DNA of 64,000 nucleotides from Flavobacterium sp. JAS (GTDB lineage Bacteria; Bacteroidota; Bacteroidia; Flavobacteriales; Flavobacteriaceae). Under the pieces are notes generated by a model that ran no database searches, had not been told where the DNA came from, and saw only the letters and a program-made list of their open reading frames with translations. The stretch is from NCBI RefSeq assembly GCF_020991455.1, contig NZ_JAJMOX010000009.1, positions 1 to 64,000 of the forward strand, given 5' to 3'. How positions within the stretch are numbered: the stretch's first letter is position 1; each line of letters opens with the position of its first letter. Both the position numbers and the translations under genes were made by a program. Shown here piece by piece: positions 1 through 9,635 of the stretch.

Positions 1-2
1 CC

Positions 3-68
3 GACCCAGAGGGAAACGCCATAATCGAGATTAAGGAAACGTTATGGTTGTATGATAGATTTTTTTAA
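3..68 (+). CDS. C-terminal fragment of a protein cut by the window edge (possibly VOC/glyoxalase-like)
   Basis: Frame 3 is open from the left edge to a TAA at 66-68 and gives about 21 residues, containing DPEGNAIIEIKE. The D-P-x-G-N-x-x-E-I pattern is typical of the last beta strand of vicinal-oxygen-chelate (glyoxalase-like) domains, where the Glu is a metal ligand. That assignment is inference from a very short stretch; the rest of the gene lies outside the window. The fragment could also be a chance open frame. Confidence 0.4.
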   Translation, partial: DPEGNAIIEIKETLWLYDRFF

Positions 69-417
69 TGGGACCCAAAATTAGAATAGTCCTCTCTGGT
101 TTTTTTCTTTGGATTTAAGAGCATAAAAAACAAACTTGGACTCTGGCCTGTCTTTTAAACAAAAACCTTTAATTTTTCTTTTAAATGGTTTTTTTTTAGG
201 ATTCTTAATATATAATCATTGAAAAACAAATTTCCATTCTATTTGGTGATTTGCTTTTTATTTATGGAGTAGTTAAATGAAGAAGCTCTAGTTTTTAATT
301 AATTTATATTGTTTTTAGAATGCATTATATATTAAAAAACTCCTTAATTTCTTAAGGAGTTTTTCGTGACTAACATTAACAATTTATTCTAAAAAATGAT
401 TCTTGTTCTATAATCTT
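69..417. other. Intergenic region without a visible gene
   Basis: About 350 bases of AT-rich DNA between the fragment at the left edge and the convergent ABC permease gene. The only structure I can support is the terminator hairpin at 334-364. No open frame of useful length and no convincing promoter were seen. Confidence 0.6.
334..364. terminator. Bidirectional ACTCCTTAA-type terminator, copy 1
   Basis: AAACTCCTTAA and TTAAGGAGTTT are separated by a short loop, flanked by an A run on one side and a T run on the other, so it can terminate on both strands. It lies just downstream of the reverse-strand ABC permease gene. Nearly the same stem recurs at 20012, 20763, 23131, 23902 (degenerate) and 24774. 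Confidence 0.85.
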
Positions 418-2835
418 CTATTCATATTTCAAATATTTCAAAACATCGGTTTTTGTTGCTGTATATGCTCTTGAGAGTACAATTATTAAAGTGAAAGTTA
501 ATAATGTTATAAAACCTGTAATAAATGGAAGTAAAGTAACATCTATTCTGAAAGCAAAATTCTCCAGCCATTTATTCAGTAAATAATAAACCGGAAACAA
601 CGCGATTACAAAACCAATAATGCAATACAAAATATATTGTTTAGATAATTCTTTCAATAAAACATTTGTGTCGGCGCCAAGCGTTTTTCTGATTGCGATT
701 TCTTTCATTCGTCTTTGTATAGAATAAGATGCTAAAGCGAATAAACCAAAAAGCGCAATTAGAATTACTACAATGTTTAGCAGTGAAAACAAGTTTTTTT
801 GCTTCACATACGATTCATAGGTTCTCGCATATTCTTTATCTACGAAATCATATTGAAACGGATATTCGGTATCGACTTTCGACCATAATTTTTCTATGTT
901 CGTAATAGTGTTTCCAAGATCGTCTGATTTTAGTTTTGCATAAACTTTGTTAATGTTCTGCGTCATACCAAACATTTTGATATTGTAAAAAGCAATTGGC
1001 GGTACTTTTAATTCAGGACTTAATAAGCTGAAATCCTGTACAATACCAATTATTTTTACTTTCTGCTCATGAATTAAAAGTTCCTTGCCAATAGGATCTT
1101 TAAGATTCATTAATTTTAATGCGCTTTCGTTTATGATCACAGAATTTATAGTATCTGAAGCTAGTTTTCTATCAAAATTTCTTCCCTTAATTATTTTGAT
1201 GTTCAGCATTTTAAACATGCCAAAATCTAAAGGGATAACGCGTTGTTTAAAAAGTTCATTATTGTATAAAACACCTGATATAGAATTGTCTGAACCATCA
1301 AACGTAATAAGCCCCGTAGAGACTTGTTCGACGCCTTTAATTTTGCTGAGCCGCTGTTTTATGATGTTGTATTTGTTGTAAATATTTTGGGCTGCATTTT
1401 CTCCCTGGTAATCAACTGATGGGAAATTTAAAGATACCGAAATTACCTGATCGCCCTTAAAACCCAGATCTTTATTCTGTAAATATTTAATTTGCTGGTA
1501 TACGATATTTGAGCCAATAATAAAAAAGGCTGCAATGGCAAACTGAAAAATAAGCATTCCGTTGCGCAGCCAGATACCGTTTTTGCTTCTTTCGAAATTT
1601 CCTTTCAAAACTTTAAAAGTTTCGAAATTGGATATATAAATGGCCGGAAATAATCCTGCCGTCAAAATTGTAATGATAAAAATCAATATCAATTGTATGT
1701 AAAACTGACTGGCAAGAAGTACAATGTTTTTGTTTAAAAAGTTGTTGTAATACGGCAAAGTCAGCTCTACAATTACTAGCGCCAGTAAAATAGAAAAAGT
1801 CGTGGTTAAAACTGTTTCAAAAAGAAACTGACTAACAATATCGCCTTTTGATGCACCCGAAATTTTACGTACTCCAACTTCTTTCGCCCGCTTTACAGCA
1901 TTAGCAGTTGCGAGATTGATGTAATTAACAATCGACAAAACGAGAATCAAAACAGATAAACCCATCATGATTATTAAAAACTGATAATTTCCTCGTGTTT
2001 CAGGATAACCATCTATTATCGAATGTAATCTGGCTTTTGATAAAGGTTCAAGAATAACTGTAAAATGACCCACTTTTTTAGCCATAACTTCGGGTGTAAA
2101 ACCTGCTTCTTTGGAAAGTAGCGTAATAAAATTGTGGTTGTAAAGTCTTTCGAGCTTCTGTCTTGTAAGATCAAGTTTTGACGGGTCTTTTACTTTTAAT
2201 AATAACTTTAAAACAAACGGACCAGTCAATCCGGAAGTTGTATATTGTTTCATTTTATTGATGATGGCATTTGGCGCAATCGAAGAATTTCCTGGAATAT
2301 GGTACACGGCCCTTACAGAAAAAAGCTGGTCAAAACATTTTATTTGTTTTCCAATGGGGTTTTCATTTCCAAAAATCCTTTTAGCCGTAATATCTGAAAT
2401 AGCAATACTCGCATCATCTTTTATAGCTGAAATTGAATCGCCCTTAATAATTTTGAAAGGAAAAAAAGAAAAGAAATTTTGTTCGACATTGATAATTTTA
2501 TCTACAAACTCCTTTTTTCCTTTGTAAATAATTTTATCCTTTTGATACCAGCTATCAGCATATAGTATAGATTCGATATTTGGATCTTGGTCTAAAGTCG
2601 GTTTCAGGAATAAGGCACAATCTGACAAAGCGGGCATATCGCTTAGTTGAACCAAAACCTGATAAACTTTTTCTTTTTCAGGATTCCAGGCATTGTAACT
2701 CTGTTCGTCGTTCCAATAAAGTAAGGCGAATATTAATCCCGCGATTCCTATTGATAATCCTAAAACATTTAAAGCCGTAAAGAACTTGTTGTTTTTGAAG
2801 TGATAAATAAATATGTTGATCCAGTTTTTTAGCAT
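418..2835 (-). CDS. FtsX/MacB-type ABC transporter permease (second of a tandem pair)
   Basis: 805-aa membrane protein of the Bacteroidota FtsX-like permease family. It starts with a transmembrane helix (about residues 18-42), followed by a large periplasmic MacB_PCD-like region. A set of helices follows near 285-400, ending in the cytoplasmic coupling motif around AKEVGVRKISGAS. A second periplasmic region follows, then a C-terminal FtsX helix trio (about 690-800) with the parallel motif MKEIAIRKTLGAD. It is clearly a paralogue of the next gene upstream, with matching N- and C-termini, and is separated from it by one base. With the ATPase at 5253-5966 it probably forms a heteromeric exporter or stress transporter of MacB type; the substrate is unknown. 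Confidence 0.9.
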   Translation of the reverse strand: MLKNWINIFIYHFKNNKFFTALNVLGLSIGIAGLIFALLYWNDEQSYNAWNPEKEKVYQVLVQLSDMPALSDCALFLKPTLDQDPNIESILYADSWYQKDKIIYKGKKEFVDKIINVEQNFFSFFPFKIIKGDSISAIKDDASIAISDITAKRIFGNENPIGKQIKCFDQLFSVRAVYHIPGNSSIAPNAIINKMKQYTTSGLTGPFVLKLLLKVKDPSKLDLTRQKLERLYNHNFITLLSKEAGFTPEVMAKKVGHFTVILEPLSKARLHSIIDGYPETRGNYQFLIIMMGLSVLILVLSIVNYINLATANAVKRAKEVGVRKISGASKGDIVSQFLFETVLTTTFSILLALVIVELTLPYYNNFLNKNIVLLASQFYIQLILIFIITILTAGLFPAIYISNFETFKVLKGNFERSKNGIWLRNGMLIFQFAIAAFFIIGSNIVYQQIKYLQNKDLGFKGDQVISVSLNFPSVDYQGENAAQNIYNKYNIIKQRLSKIKGVEQVSTGLITFDGSDNSISGVLYNNELFKQRVIPLDFGMFKMLNIKIIKGRNFDRKLASDTINSVIINESALKLMNLKDPIGKELLIHEQKVKIIGIVQDFSLLSPELKVPPIAFYNIKMFGMTQNINKVYAKLKSDDLGNTITNIEKLWSKVDTEYPFQYDFVDKEYARTYESYVKQKNLFSLLNIVVILIALFGLFALASYSIQRRMKEIAIRKTLGADTNVLLKELSKQYILYCIIGFVIALFPVYYLLNKWLENFAFRIDVTLLPFITGFITLLTFTLIIVLSRAYTATKTDVLKYLKYE

Positions 2836-2836
2836 T

Positions 2837-5248
2837 TTACTCGTATTTTAAGTGTTTTAGAACATCAATTTTGGTTACTTGGTAAGCTTTTGCCAGTACA
2901 ATTGTCAATGTTAGAAACATTAACGCACTAAGGGCGACAAAGAAGGGAAGTACGGGAATGTCAATTCTGAAAGCAAAATTTTCAAGCCATTTTCGCAATA
3001 AAAGGTAGGCGGGAATTATTCCGATTACAAAACCAATCAAACAGAAAATCACGTATTGTTTTGATAATTCTTTCAGTAAAATATTGGTTTCAGCGCCTAA
3101 TGTTTTTCTGATCGCGATTTCTCTCAATCTTCTTTCCATAGAAAAGGAAGCTAAAGCAAACAACCCGAAAACGGCAATCAGAATTACAATTGCGTTTAAA
3201 AGTGAAAATAATTGACTTTGATCCTGATATTTTTTATACGTTCTGGCATAGTTTCTATCAACGAAGTTATATTCAAAAGGGTATTCAGCATCCACCTTTG
3301 TTTTCCAAAACTTTCCAATAGCATCAATGGTTTGTGACATTTTATCTGGAGAAATTTTAACCGCGATCGTATGCATTTCATTTTGAGACCATGATTGCGT
3401 TTTAATATGAAAGAAAATCATGGGGCTAATTTTGTTTTCAAGCCCAAAATAATTAAAGTCTTTTACAATTCCGACTACCTTATAATTGCCATCCTGCCAG
3501 TTGACGATCTTATTTATAGGGTCTTTTTCCAGTAATGTTTTCGCTGCAGTTTCATTTAATAAAACATTTGAAATGGTGTCTGAGGAAATTTTTTCTGTTA
3601 AATCACGTCCTTTTATCAATTGTACTTTCAAAAGATTCAGCATTCCAAAATCAATACCCATTTGCTGTGTTATAACCTCCTGGTGACTTTTGTAGTGTAA
3701 ACCAGCCCATGAATTTTCCAGACCGCCAATAGAAAATGATCCTGTAGAAACGGCTTCAACACCATTAATTTTTTGAAGTTCCTGCTGAATTGCTTTATAT
3801 CTTTCAAATTGTCCTTTTCCTTTTTTAGACTTAAATGAAATATCGATGACTTGCGCTCCTTTAAAACCTAAATCTTTTTCAGTCATAAAATTTACCTGTT
3901 GATACACAATAAAAGAACCAATGATAAAAAATGTGGCAATAGCAAATTGTAAAATCAGCATTCCATTACGAAGCCATACACCACTTTTACTCCTCGAGAA
4001 GTTCCCTTTTAAAACTTTCAGTACTTCAAAATTTGATATGTAGATCGCAGGAATAACACCAGAAACAAAAACAACAAGAATGAAAACTAATACTAATTGA
4101 AGATAGAATTGACTGCCAATAAGAATGAGATTTTTGTTTAATAAAGCGTTGTAAAAAGGCAATGAAAGTTCTACAATTACCAGGGCCAGCAATACTGAAA
4201 AAAGTGTAATCAATATGGTTTCAAATACAAATTGAATAACGATTTGCAATTTTGAGGCACCAATAACTTTTCTTATACCCACTTCTTTAGCACGTTTTAC
4301 AGCATTGGCAGTTGCCAGATTAATGTAATTGGCAATCGATAATAACAGAATTAGTATGGATAAAGCCATCAATATTTGTAAAAAAATCAGATTGCCATTT
4401 CCTTCGGCAAATGGAGTATTTCCTTGATAAAGTCTTGCTTTGGTGAGGGGTAATAACTGTGCTTTAAGAGGTTCGCCGTATCTTTTTATGAAGGCTTCAA
4501 GAGATAAACCCTCTCTCTTTGCCTGCTTTTTGTAGTTTTCTTCAAGGAAGATCTGATCCAATTTTTTGATAACCGCAGTGGTGTCACTTTGTTTTTTTAG
4601 CTTAAGTATTAATCCATAATTCAAACCCCAGCTTTCTCTGTTTTTTTCTAAATCCTCTTCTATGATCGTTGTAACTGCAGATGGCATCACCGAAGATTTT
4701 TCGGATAACCGATATACTCCTCGAACAACAAAAAGTTGTTCAGCATATCGGACTTGTTTTCCCATCGGATTCTCGTCTTTAAACAAACGTGAAGCCGTTT
4801 CTTCAGAAATTGCAATGCTGTTGCGATCGTGAATAGCACTTTTTGCGCTACCGTGAATAAATTCAAAAGGGAAAAAAGAAAAGAAACTGCTTTGCGCTGT
4901 AAGAATCTTATCAACTAACTCTGTCTTTCCGTGGTATTGTATGGTTTGCTTCGAGTAATTGGTTCTAAAATAGCAATAGGCATCTAAATAAGATGTGGTA
5001 GATTTTAAAATAGGGGCTGGAACTGCTGAAGATACAGCCCAGATATTTCCTCCTCCAAGATTACTCATTACCGAATAGACTTTATCTTTTTCGGGATTCC
5101 ATTGGTCATAGGCATGTTCTTCATTCCAATACAAAATCGCGAAAATCAATCCCGCAATTCCAATACCCAAACCCAAAACATTCAAACTTGTAAAAAGCTT
5201 GTTATTTTTGATGTGGTATATAAATATGTTGATCCAGTTTTTAAGCAT
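2837..5248 (-). CDS. FtsX/MacB-type ABC transporter permease (first of a tandem pair)
   Basis: 803-aa paralogue of the permease at 418-2835, with the same domain order: N-terminal helix, periplasmic domain, FtsX helices with the motif KEVGIRKVIGAS, a second periplasmic domain, and C-terminal FtsX helices with REIAIRKTLGAE. It starts four bases after the ATPase gene stops, so the three genes form one operon. Two full-length double-FtsX permeases next to one ATPase suggest either a heterodimer or two alternative partners for the ATPase. Known MacB/LolCDE-like systems of this type export peptides, lipoproteins or toxic compounds; nothing here identifies the cargo. Confidence 0.9.
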   Translation of the reverse strand: MLKNWINIFIYHIKNNKLFTSLNVLGLGIGIAGLIFAILYWNEEHAYDQWNPEKDKVYSVMSNLGGGNIWAVSSAVPAPILKSTTSYLDAYCYFRTNYSKQTIQYHGKTELVDKILTAQSSFFSFFPFEFIHGSAKSAIHDRNSIAISEETASRLFKDENPMGKQVRYAEQLFVVRGVYRLSEKSSVMPSAVTTIIEEDLEKNRESWGLNYGLILKLKKQSDTTAVIKKLDQIFLEENYKKQAKREGLSLEAFIKRYGEPLKAQLLPLTKARLYQGNTPFAEGNGNLIFLQILMALSILILLLSIANYINLATANAVKRAKEVGIRKVIGASKLQIVIQFVFETILITLFSVLLALVIVELSLPFYNALLNKNLILIGSQFYLQLVLVFILVVFVSGVIPAIYISNFEVLKVLKGNFSRSKSGVWLRNGMLILQFAIATFFIIGSFIVYQQVNFMTEKDLGFKGAQVIDISFKSKKGKGQFERYKAIQQELQKINGVEAVSTGSFSIGGLENSWAGLHYKSHQEVITQQMGIDFGMLNLLKVQLIKGRDLTEKISSDTISNVLLNETAAKTLLEKDPINKIVNWQDGNYKVVGIVKDFNYFGLENKISPMIFFHIKTQSWSQNEMHTIAVKISPDKMSQTIDAIGKFWKTKVDAEYPFEYNFVDRNYARTYKKYQDQSQLFSLLNAIVILIAVFGLFALASFSMERRLREIAIRKTLGAETNILLKELSKQYVIFCLIGFVIGIIPAYLLLRKWLENFAFRIDIPVLPFFVALSALMFLTLTIVLAKAYQVTKIDVLKHLKYE

Positions 5249-5252
5249 GATC

Positions 5253-5966
5253 TTAATTGTTTAAAGAGGCTGCAAAAACATCAACATTTCTATTGTTTGT
5301 TTTTTCAGAAAGGATAATCCCGTCTTTCATTAAAATTGTTTTTTGCGAGAATGAAGCATCATAATCAGAATGTGTCACCATCAAAATTGTAGCTCCACTA
5401 GCGTGCAAATCAGTCAATAATTCCATTACTTCATTACCATTTCTACTATCCAGATTTCCTGTAGGTTCATCGGCAAGAATAATTTTCGGATCATTAATTA
5501 AAGCTCTGGCTACCGCAACACGTTGTTGTTGACCTCCTGAAAGTTGCTGCGGATAATGTTTCAATCGGTGCGAAATACCCAATATTGTTGCTATATCCTG
5601 TACTTTTTTCTTTCTTTCTGATGCCGGAACATTATTGTAAATCAGCGGTAATTCGATATTGTCAAAAACGGATAATTCATCAATTAGATTAAAATTCTGA
5701 AATATGAATCCAATATTTTCTTTTCTGGCTTTCGATTTTAATTTCTCTTTGATGCCAACCATTTCCTGACCCAATAATTGATAACTTCCGTCAGAAGCAC
5801 TATCTAATAATCCGATGATATTTAACAAAGTCGATTTTCCGCTTCCGGATGGCCCCATGATCGAAACAAAATCACCTTGATTAATGGTTAATGAAATTTC
5901 GCTTAAAGCATTTGTTTCTACTTCTTCAGTTCTAAAAATTTTTGAAAGGTTTTTGATGTTGATCAT
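5253..5966 (-). CDS. ABC transporter ATP-binding protein, MacB/LolD type
   Basis: 237-aa nucleotide-binding subunit. Visible motifs are Walker A GPSGSGKST (near residue 38), the Q-loop region FQNFNLIDEL, signature LSGGQQQRVAVARAL, Walker B with IILADEPTGNLD, and switch His in VTHSD. The extended LDS after Walker B and the overall length fit the LolD/MacB/FtsE group, which pairs with FtsX-type permeases such as the two encoded just downstream. It is the first gene of the operon. The upstream region holds a -24/-12-like site and a palindrome that point to control by the divergent sigma-54 activator. Confidence 0.93.
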   Translation of the reverse strand: MINIKNLSKIFRTEEVETNALSEISLTINQGDFVSIMGPSGSGKSTLLNIIGLLDSASDGSYQLLGQEMVGIKEKLKSKARKENIGFIFQNFNLIDELSVFDNIELPLIYNNVPASERKKKVQDIATILGISHRLKHYPQQLSGGQQQRVAVARALINDPKIILADEPTGNLDSRNGNEVMELLTDLHASGATILMVTHSDYDASFSQKTILMKDGIILSEKTNNRNVDVFAASLNN

Positions 5967-6128
5967 AATCGTTGTTTTAAGATTGATGTTTTTTTAAAGA
6001 TTTTTTATTGCTGAAGTAGCAGAAACAGGTTCGAAATTAAGATAATTAACAATATAATCGATAGATGCCTATTTTTGTTACTTTTACCAACAATAATGTT
6101 TCACATATTTGATGATTTGCTAATCTTA

Positions 6129-6146
6129 TTGTGATTTTCGTGCCAA
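6129..6146 (-). promoter_or_regulatory. Candidate sigma-54 (-24/-12) promoter for the ABC operon
   Basis: Read on the reverse strand, the site is TTGGCACG, then AAAA, then TCACA. The -24 half is a perfect match to the RpoN consensus (TGGCACG). The -12 half should be TTGC and keeps only the T and C. Position (about 160 bases before the ATPase start) and the neighbouring NtrC-type regulator gene support it; the weak -12 half argues for caution. Confidence 0.45.
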
Positions 6147-6207
6147 AATTTTAAAGATTGTAACTGTCTTATTTTTAAAATTTTATTTTTTCAAAGAAAT
6201 CTGAAGT

Positions 6208-6223
6208 GTCCATTTGTGGACAG
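6208..6223. promoter_or_regulatory. Palindrome, candidate enhancer site for the NtrC-type regulator
   Basis: TGTCCA and TGGACA flank a TTTG spacer, forming a perfect 6+4+6 inverted repeat. It sits 60-80 bases upstream of the -24/-12-like site on the reverse strand and about 25 bases before the regulator's own start codon. This is the usual geometry for an upstream activating sequence of a bacterial enhancer-binding protein. That the adjacent regulator binds it is inference. Confidence 0.5.
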
Positions 6224-6246
6224 CTTTCGTCCAAAACCGAACAAAA

Positions 6247-7596
6247 ATGAAAAAAACAAATGCCTCAATATTAATTATCGACGATCAGGAAGACATCCTT
6301 TTTGCGTCGAAAGTGTTCCTGAAAAAGTATTTTGAAGACATTTATACGCTTAATAATCCAAAAAATATTGTCGAATTATTGTCAAAAAAAACAATTGATG
6401 TTGTTTTGCTTGATATGAATTACAGAATTGGTTTTGAAGACGGAAGGGAAGGTTTGTATTTATTGAAAGAAATAAAAACGCTTTCGCCAAAAACGGTTGT
6501 GATTTTAATGACTGCTTTCGGAAAAGTCGAAACAGCTGTCGAAGGTTTAAAAAATGGTGCTTTTGATTATATTTTAAAGCCTTGGGAAAACAAAAAACTG
6601 CTTGAATCTGTAAAACAAGCCGTTGATAAATCGAGAAAAGAACAAAAGAAAGTTAAGAATGTCGAAACCGAAAATGACTTTTTTATTGGTAGTTCCGAAA
6701 TTATAAAAAAGGCATATTCACTGGCAGATAAAGTGGCGAAAACGGATGCTAATGTTTTAATTCTTGGAGAAAACGGAACAGGAAAATTTGTTCTGGCGCA
6801 TCATATTTTTAGTGAATCCGAAAGAAAAAACAATCCATTTGTGGCAGTTGATTTAGGATCTTTGAATTCTAATATCTTCGAAAGTGAGTTGTTCGGTTAT
6901 GCCAAAGGAGCTTTTACAGATGCTAAAATAGATACTCCCGGACGTTTTGAAATGGCGCAAAACGGAACTATTTTCTTAGATGAAATTGGGAATGTTCCGT
7001 TGCATTTGCAATCTAAACTTTTGCAGGTAATTCAGACTAAAACGGTAACAAGATTGGGAGAAACGAAACCAAGACCTTTAAATGTCAGGATTATTACTGC
7101 AACGAATTTAAATTTGAAAGAGGAAGTTGCTGATAAAAATTTCAGGGAAGATTTGTATTATAGAATCAATACAATGGAAATTATTTTGCCTCCGTTGCGC
7201 GAACGAAACGAAGATAAAATTCCGTTGGCAGAATATCTTCTGGATAAAATGATCGAAAAATACGGGAGAGACGAAATTGCTTTTGATAAAAAAGTTCTGG
7301 AACAAATCGAGAAACACGCCTGGAATGGAAACATCCGGGAAATGGAAAATAAAATTGAGCGCGCCGTAATTCTTTGTGAAAACAATAAAATTACAGTTGC
7401 CGATTTAGATTTGGAAACTATCACAGCCTACGAAGAAAATCCCGATGATATCCAGCTTTCGTCTGTAGAGAAAGCTGCAGTCGAAAAAGCTTTACTCAAA
7501 AATAATAATAATATCAGTAAAACTGCCGATGAACTTGGCTTGTCGAGAGGTGCATTGTATCGTCGTTTAGAGAAGTATAACATTAGTGTCAATTAA
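6247..7596 (+). CDS. Sigma-54-dependent response regulator, NtrC family
   Basis: 449 aa from the ATG at 6247, preferred over an in-frame start 33 bases earlier because the receiver domain begins directly at KTNASILIIDDQ. An N-terminal receiver (about 1-125) has the DDQ acidic pair, a phospho-acceptor Asp in VVLLDMN and the Lys of LKPWE. The central AAA+ domain has Walker A GENGTGK and Walker B TIFLDEIGN. A C-terminal Fis-type helix-turn-helix (NISKTADELGLSRGALYRR) follows. The sigma-54-contacting loop reads GAFTDA instead of the textbook GAFTGA. The kinase follows with a one-base gap, so this is a two-component pair, probably controlling the divergent ABC operon. Confidence 0.93.
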   Translation: MKKTNASILIIDDQEDILFASKVFLKKYFEDIYTLNNPKNIVELLSKKTIDVVLLDMNYRIGFEDGREGLYLLKEIKTLSPKTVVILMTAFGKVETAVEGLKNGAFDYILKPWENKKLLESVKQAVDKSRKEQKKVKNVETENDFFIGSSEIIKKAYSLADKVAKTDANVLILGENGTGKFVLAHHIFSESERKNNPFVAVDLGSLNSNIFESELFGYAKGAFTDAKIDTPGRFEMAQNGTIFLDEIGNVPLHLQSKLLQVIQTKTVTRLGETKPRPLNVRIITATNLNLKEEVADKNFREDLYYRINTMEIILPPLRERNEDKIPLAEYLLDKMIEKYGRDEIAFDKKVLEQIEKHAWNGNIREMENKIERAVILCENNKITVADLDLETITAYEENPDDIQLSSVEKAAVEKALLKNNNNISKTADELGLSRGALYRRLEKYNISVN

Positions 7597-7597
7597 T

Positions 7598-8932
7598 ATG
7601 TTTAAATCATTTCAGACCTACAAATTGCTGTTTTTAAGATTAATTTGTATTGTAGCCGCAATTGAAATTTCGATTTACTTTTTTAAAGACGGTTTGCTTT
7701 TTACGGGAGTATTTGGACTTTTTATTGTTTTTCTTCTCATTAGGGAAATGTATTTTTATGTTCGAAATTTTGTTTTGCTTTATGATAAAACTATTGCTTC
7801 GATTTTGCAGAATGACTTTACTTCGGATTTTACCAAGCATAAATTCAATAAAAGTTACAATGATTTATTTCTATTGTATGATACTTTAAAACACAAGCAA
7901 AACGAACAGGTTTCAAAAGATATTATTTATCGTTCGATCCTGAATAATATCGAAACCGGGATTGTTATTTTGCAAAAGCAGGAAAATGATTGGGATATTT
8001 TTTTGATGAACGATTATTTCTCTTCACATTTTAATGTTCCGAAAGTTTCTAAATGGAAGTATCTTAAAAATCAATTACCATCTTTATGTGAGATTATTGA
8101 GGAAGATAATTTTCAGGAAATAAAAACATCTGTAGAAATCAGTATAAAAGAACAAAATATGCAGACGTTTGTTTTGCAGGCTTCAAGAACAGAGATTTTT
8201 GAGAAAGATTATTTTATCGTTTTACTCGATTCGATTCAGAATGTAGTCGAGAAAAAAGAAAAAGATGCATGGGTAAATTTGATGAAAGTGATTTCACATG
8301 AGCTTTTAAATTCCATAACACCAATTCGTTCTATTTGCCAGAATTTGCAGGATTTAGTCGAACAGGATTCCTTATCGGCTGAAGATTTAGAAGATGTAAA
8401 AAATAGCGTTGAAACGATGTTGAGACGAAGTGATCATCTTCAAAAATTTGTCGAAGGTTATCGAAAGTTGGCAATGCTTCCTTCTCCCAAAAAAGAAAAA
8501 ATAGAATTGCAGCATTTGATAGACAATTGTATACAAATTATGAATCCTTTGTTTAAGGAAAATCAGATTGAAGTTGTAAACACAATTTCTTTTAAACGCT
8601 GGATAAATGTTGATTCTCAGCAAGTCGAACAAGTTTTGATTAATCTTTTGACGAATTGTATTTATGCCTTAAAAAATATCGATCAAAAACAGATTTTAAT
8701 TTCGGCGGAAGCCAAAGAAAATCGCCTTTTTATAAGAATTGCTGACAACGGAAATGGCATTGAAAAGGAAATTGAAAACAAGATATTTTTACCTTTTTTT
8801 ACCACCAGAAATGAAGGTGCAGGAATTGGATTGACACTTTCTAAAAATATTATTGAAGCACATGGTGGTTATATTTCATATAAAAGTGAAGTTGGAAACA
8901 CTGTTTTTGAAATTTCTTTAATTGAGGAATGA
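7598..8932 (+). CDS. Two-component sensor histidine kinase
   Basis: 444 aa from ATG 7598; a GTG at 7586 would overlap the regulator gene and adds only four residues. Two N-terminal transmembrane helices (about 8-50) are followed by a PAS-like linker. The HisKA helix has the phospho-acceptor His in VISHELLNSITP, and the HATPase_c domain has the N box (LLTNCIYALKN), DNGNGI and the G box GAGIGLTLS. Almost nothing lies between the two helices, so it probably senses a membrane or cytoplasmic signal. It is co-transcribed with the NtrC-type regulator and is its likely partner. Confidence 0.92.
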   Translation: MFKSFQTYKLLFLRLICIVAAIEISIYFFKDGLLFTGVFGLFIVFLLIREMYFYVRNFVLLYDKTIASILQNDFTSDFTKHKFNKSYNDLFLLYDTLKHKQNEQVSKDIIYRSILNNIETGIVILQKQENDWDIFLMNDYFSSHFNVPKVSKWKYLKNQLPSLCEIIEEDNFQEIKTSVEISIKEQNMQTFVLQASRTEIFEKDYFIVLLDSIQNVVEKKEKDAWVNLMKVISHELLNSITPIRSICQNLQDLVEQDSLSAEDLEDVKNSVETMLRRSDHLQKFVEGYRKLAMLPSPKKEKIELQHLIDNCIQIMNPLFKENQIEVVNTISFKRWINVDSQQVEQVLINLLTNCIYALKNIDQKQILISAEAKENRLFIRIADNGNGIEKEIENKIFLPFFTTRNEGAGIGLTLSKNIIEAHGGYISYKSEVGNTVFEISLIEE

Positions 8933-8988
8933 TTTTATTTTTAAAGTTGTAGAAATAAATATAGTAGTTATGCTTAATAAAAATATAT

Positions 8989-9552
8989 ATGGAAATAGAT
9001 AGAGACTTAGTCCGAAAAATGATAGATGATTCTATAGGGGGTGATTATGTTATTGATGAATTCATAAATAGTTCTAAATATATATTTATAACCTATAAAC
9101 ATAAAGAATTTGATGACGATGATGAAAGAGGGAAATTAATAGGACCCGGACCAATAGTTTATAACAAAGAATCGAAGGAATATACAACTAGTGGAAGTGG
9201 TGAATTTGTTTGTGGAAAATACTCTGGTTACTTAGATGGGTTTAAGGAATATATTGAAAAAGAGTTATCTTTTGAAGAAATTAAAAGTAATATACTCCGA
9301 AGAAAATATGTGAATCATGATGATATTTGGTATTTAGAACTTATTTATAAAAAAGGAAAAGGAGATTTTAAATCATACCTTACAAAAAACAGAAACTATA
9401 ATCTTATGTTGCATAGTATTTATTGTTCTGAAGATCTTGATTCTATCGCATATTTTGAAAATATTTGGATAGAACTTAAACTAAAGTATGAAATAATAAG
9501 CCCGAATGAGATATTATTGTGGAAAAGCTATTCTGGAGATCTGCTTGGTTGA
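8989..9552 (+). CDS. Hypothetical protein, possibly immunity-like (YrhB/Imm35-type)
   Basis: 187-aa acidic, cytoplasmic-looking protein with no signal peptide or membrane segment. The segment around IGPGPIVYNKESKEY, followed by a Gly/Ser turn, recalls the YrhB/immunity-35 fold, where a conserved G-x-x-P-x-x-V-(D/N)-K precedes a beta strand. The second half is rich in charged helices. Such genes are often orphan immunity genes against polymorphic toxins; no toxin is seen nearby. Family placement is weak and based only on the motif. Confidence 0.55.
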   Translation: MEIDRDLVRKMIDDSIGGDYVIDEFINSSKYIFITYKHKEFDDDDERGKLIGPGPIVYNKESKEYTTSGSGEFVCGKYSGYLDGFKEYIEKELSFEEIKSNILRRKYVNHDDIWYLELIYKKGKGDFKSYLTKNRNYNLMLHSIYCSEDLDSIAYFENIWIELKLKYEIISPNEILLWKSYSGDLLG

Positions 9553-9635
9553 GAAGTAGATTTTGCGTTTATAATCTTAGAACAATGCATTGTTTTCCGG
9601 ATTAATTTATATTAGCGAATAAAAGATTTTTTAAA

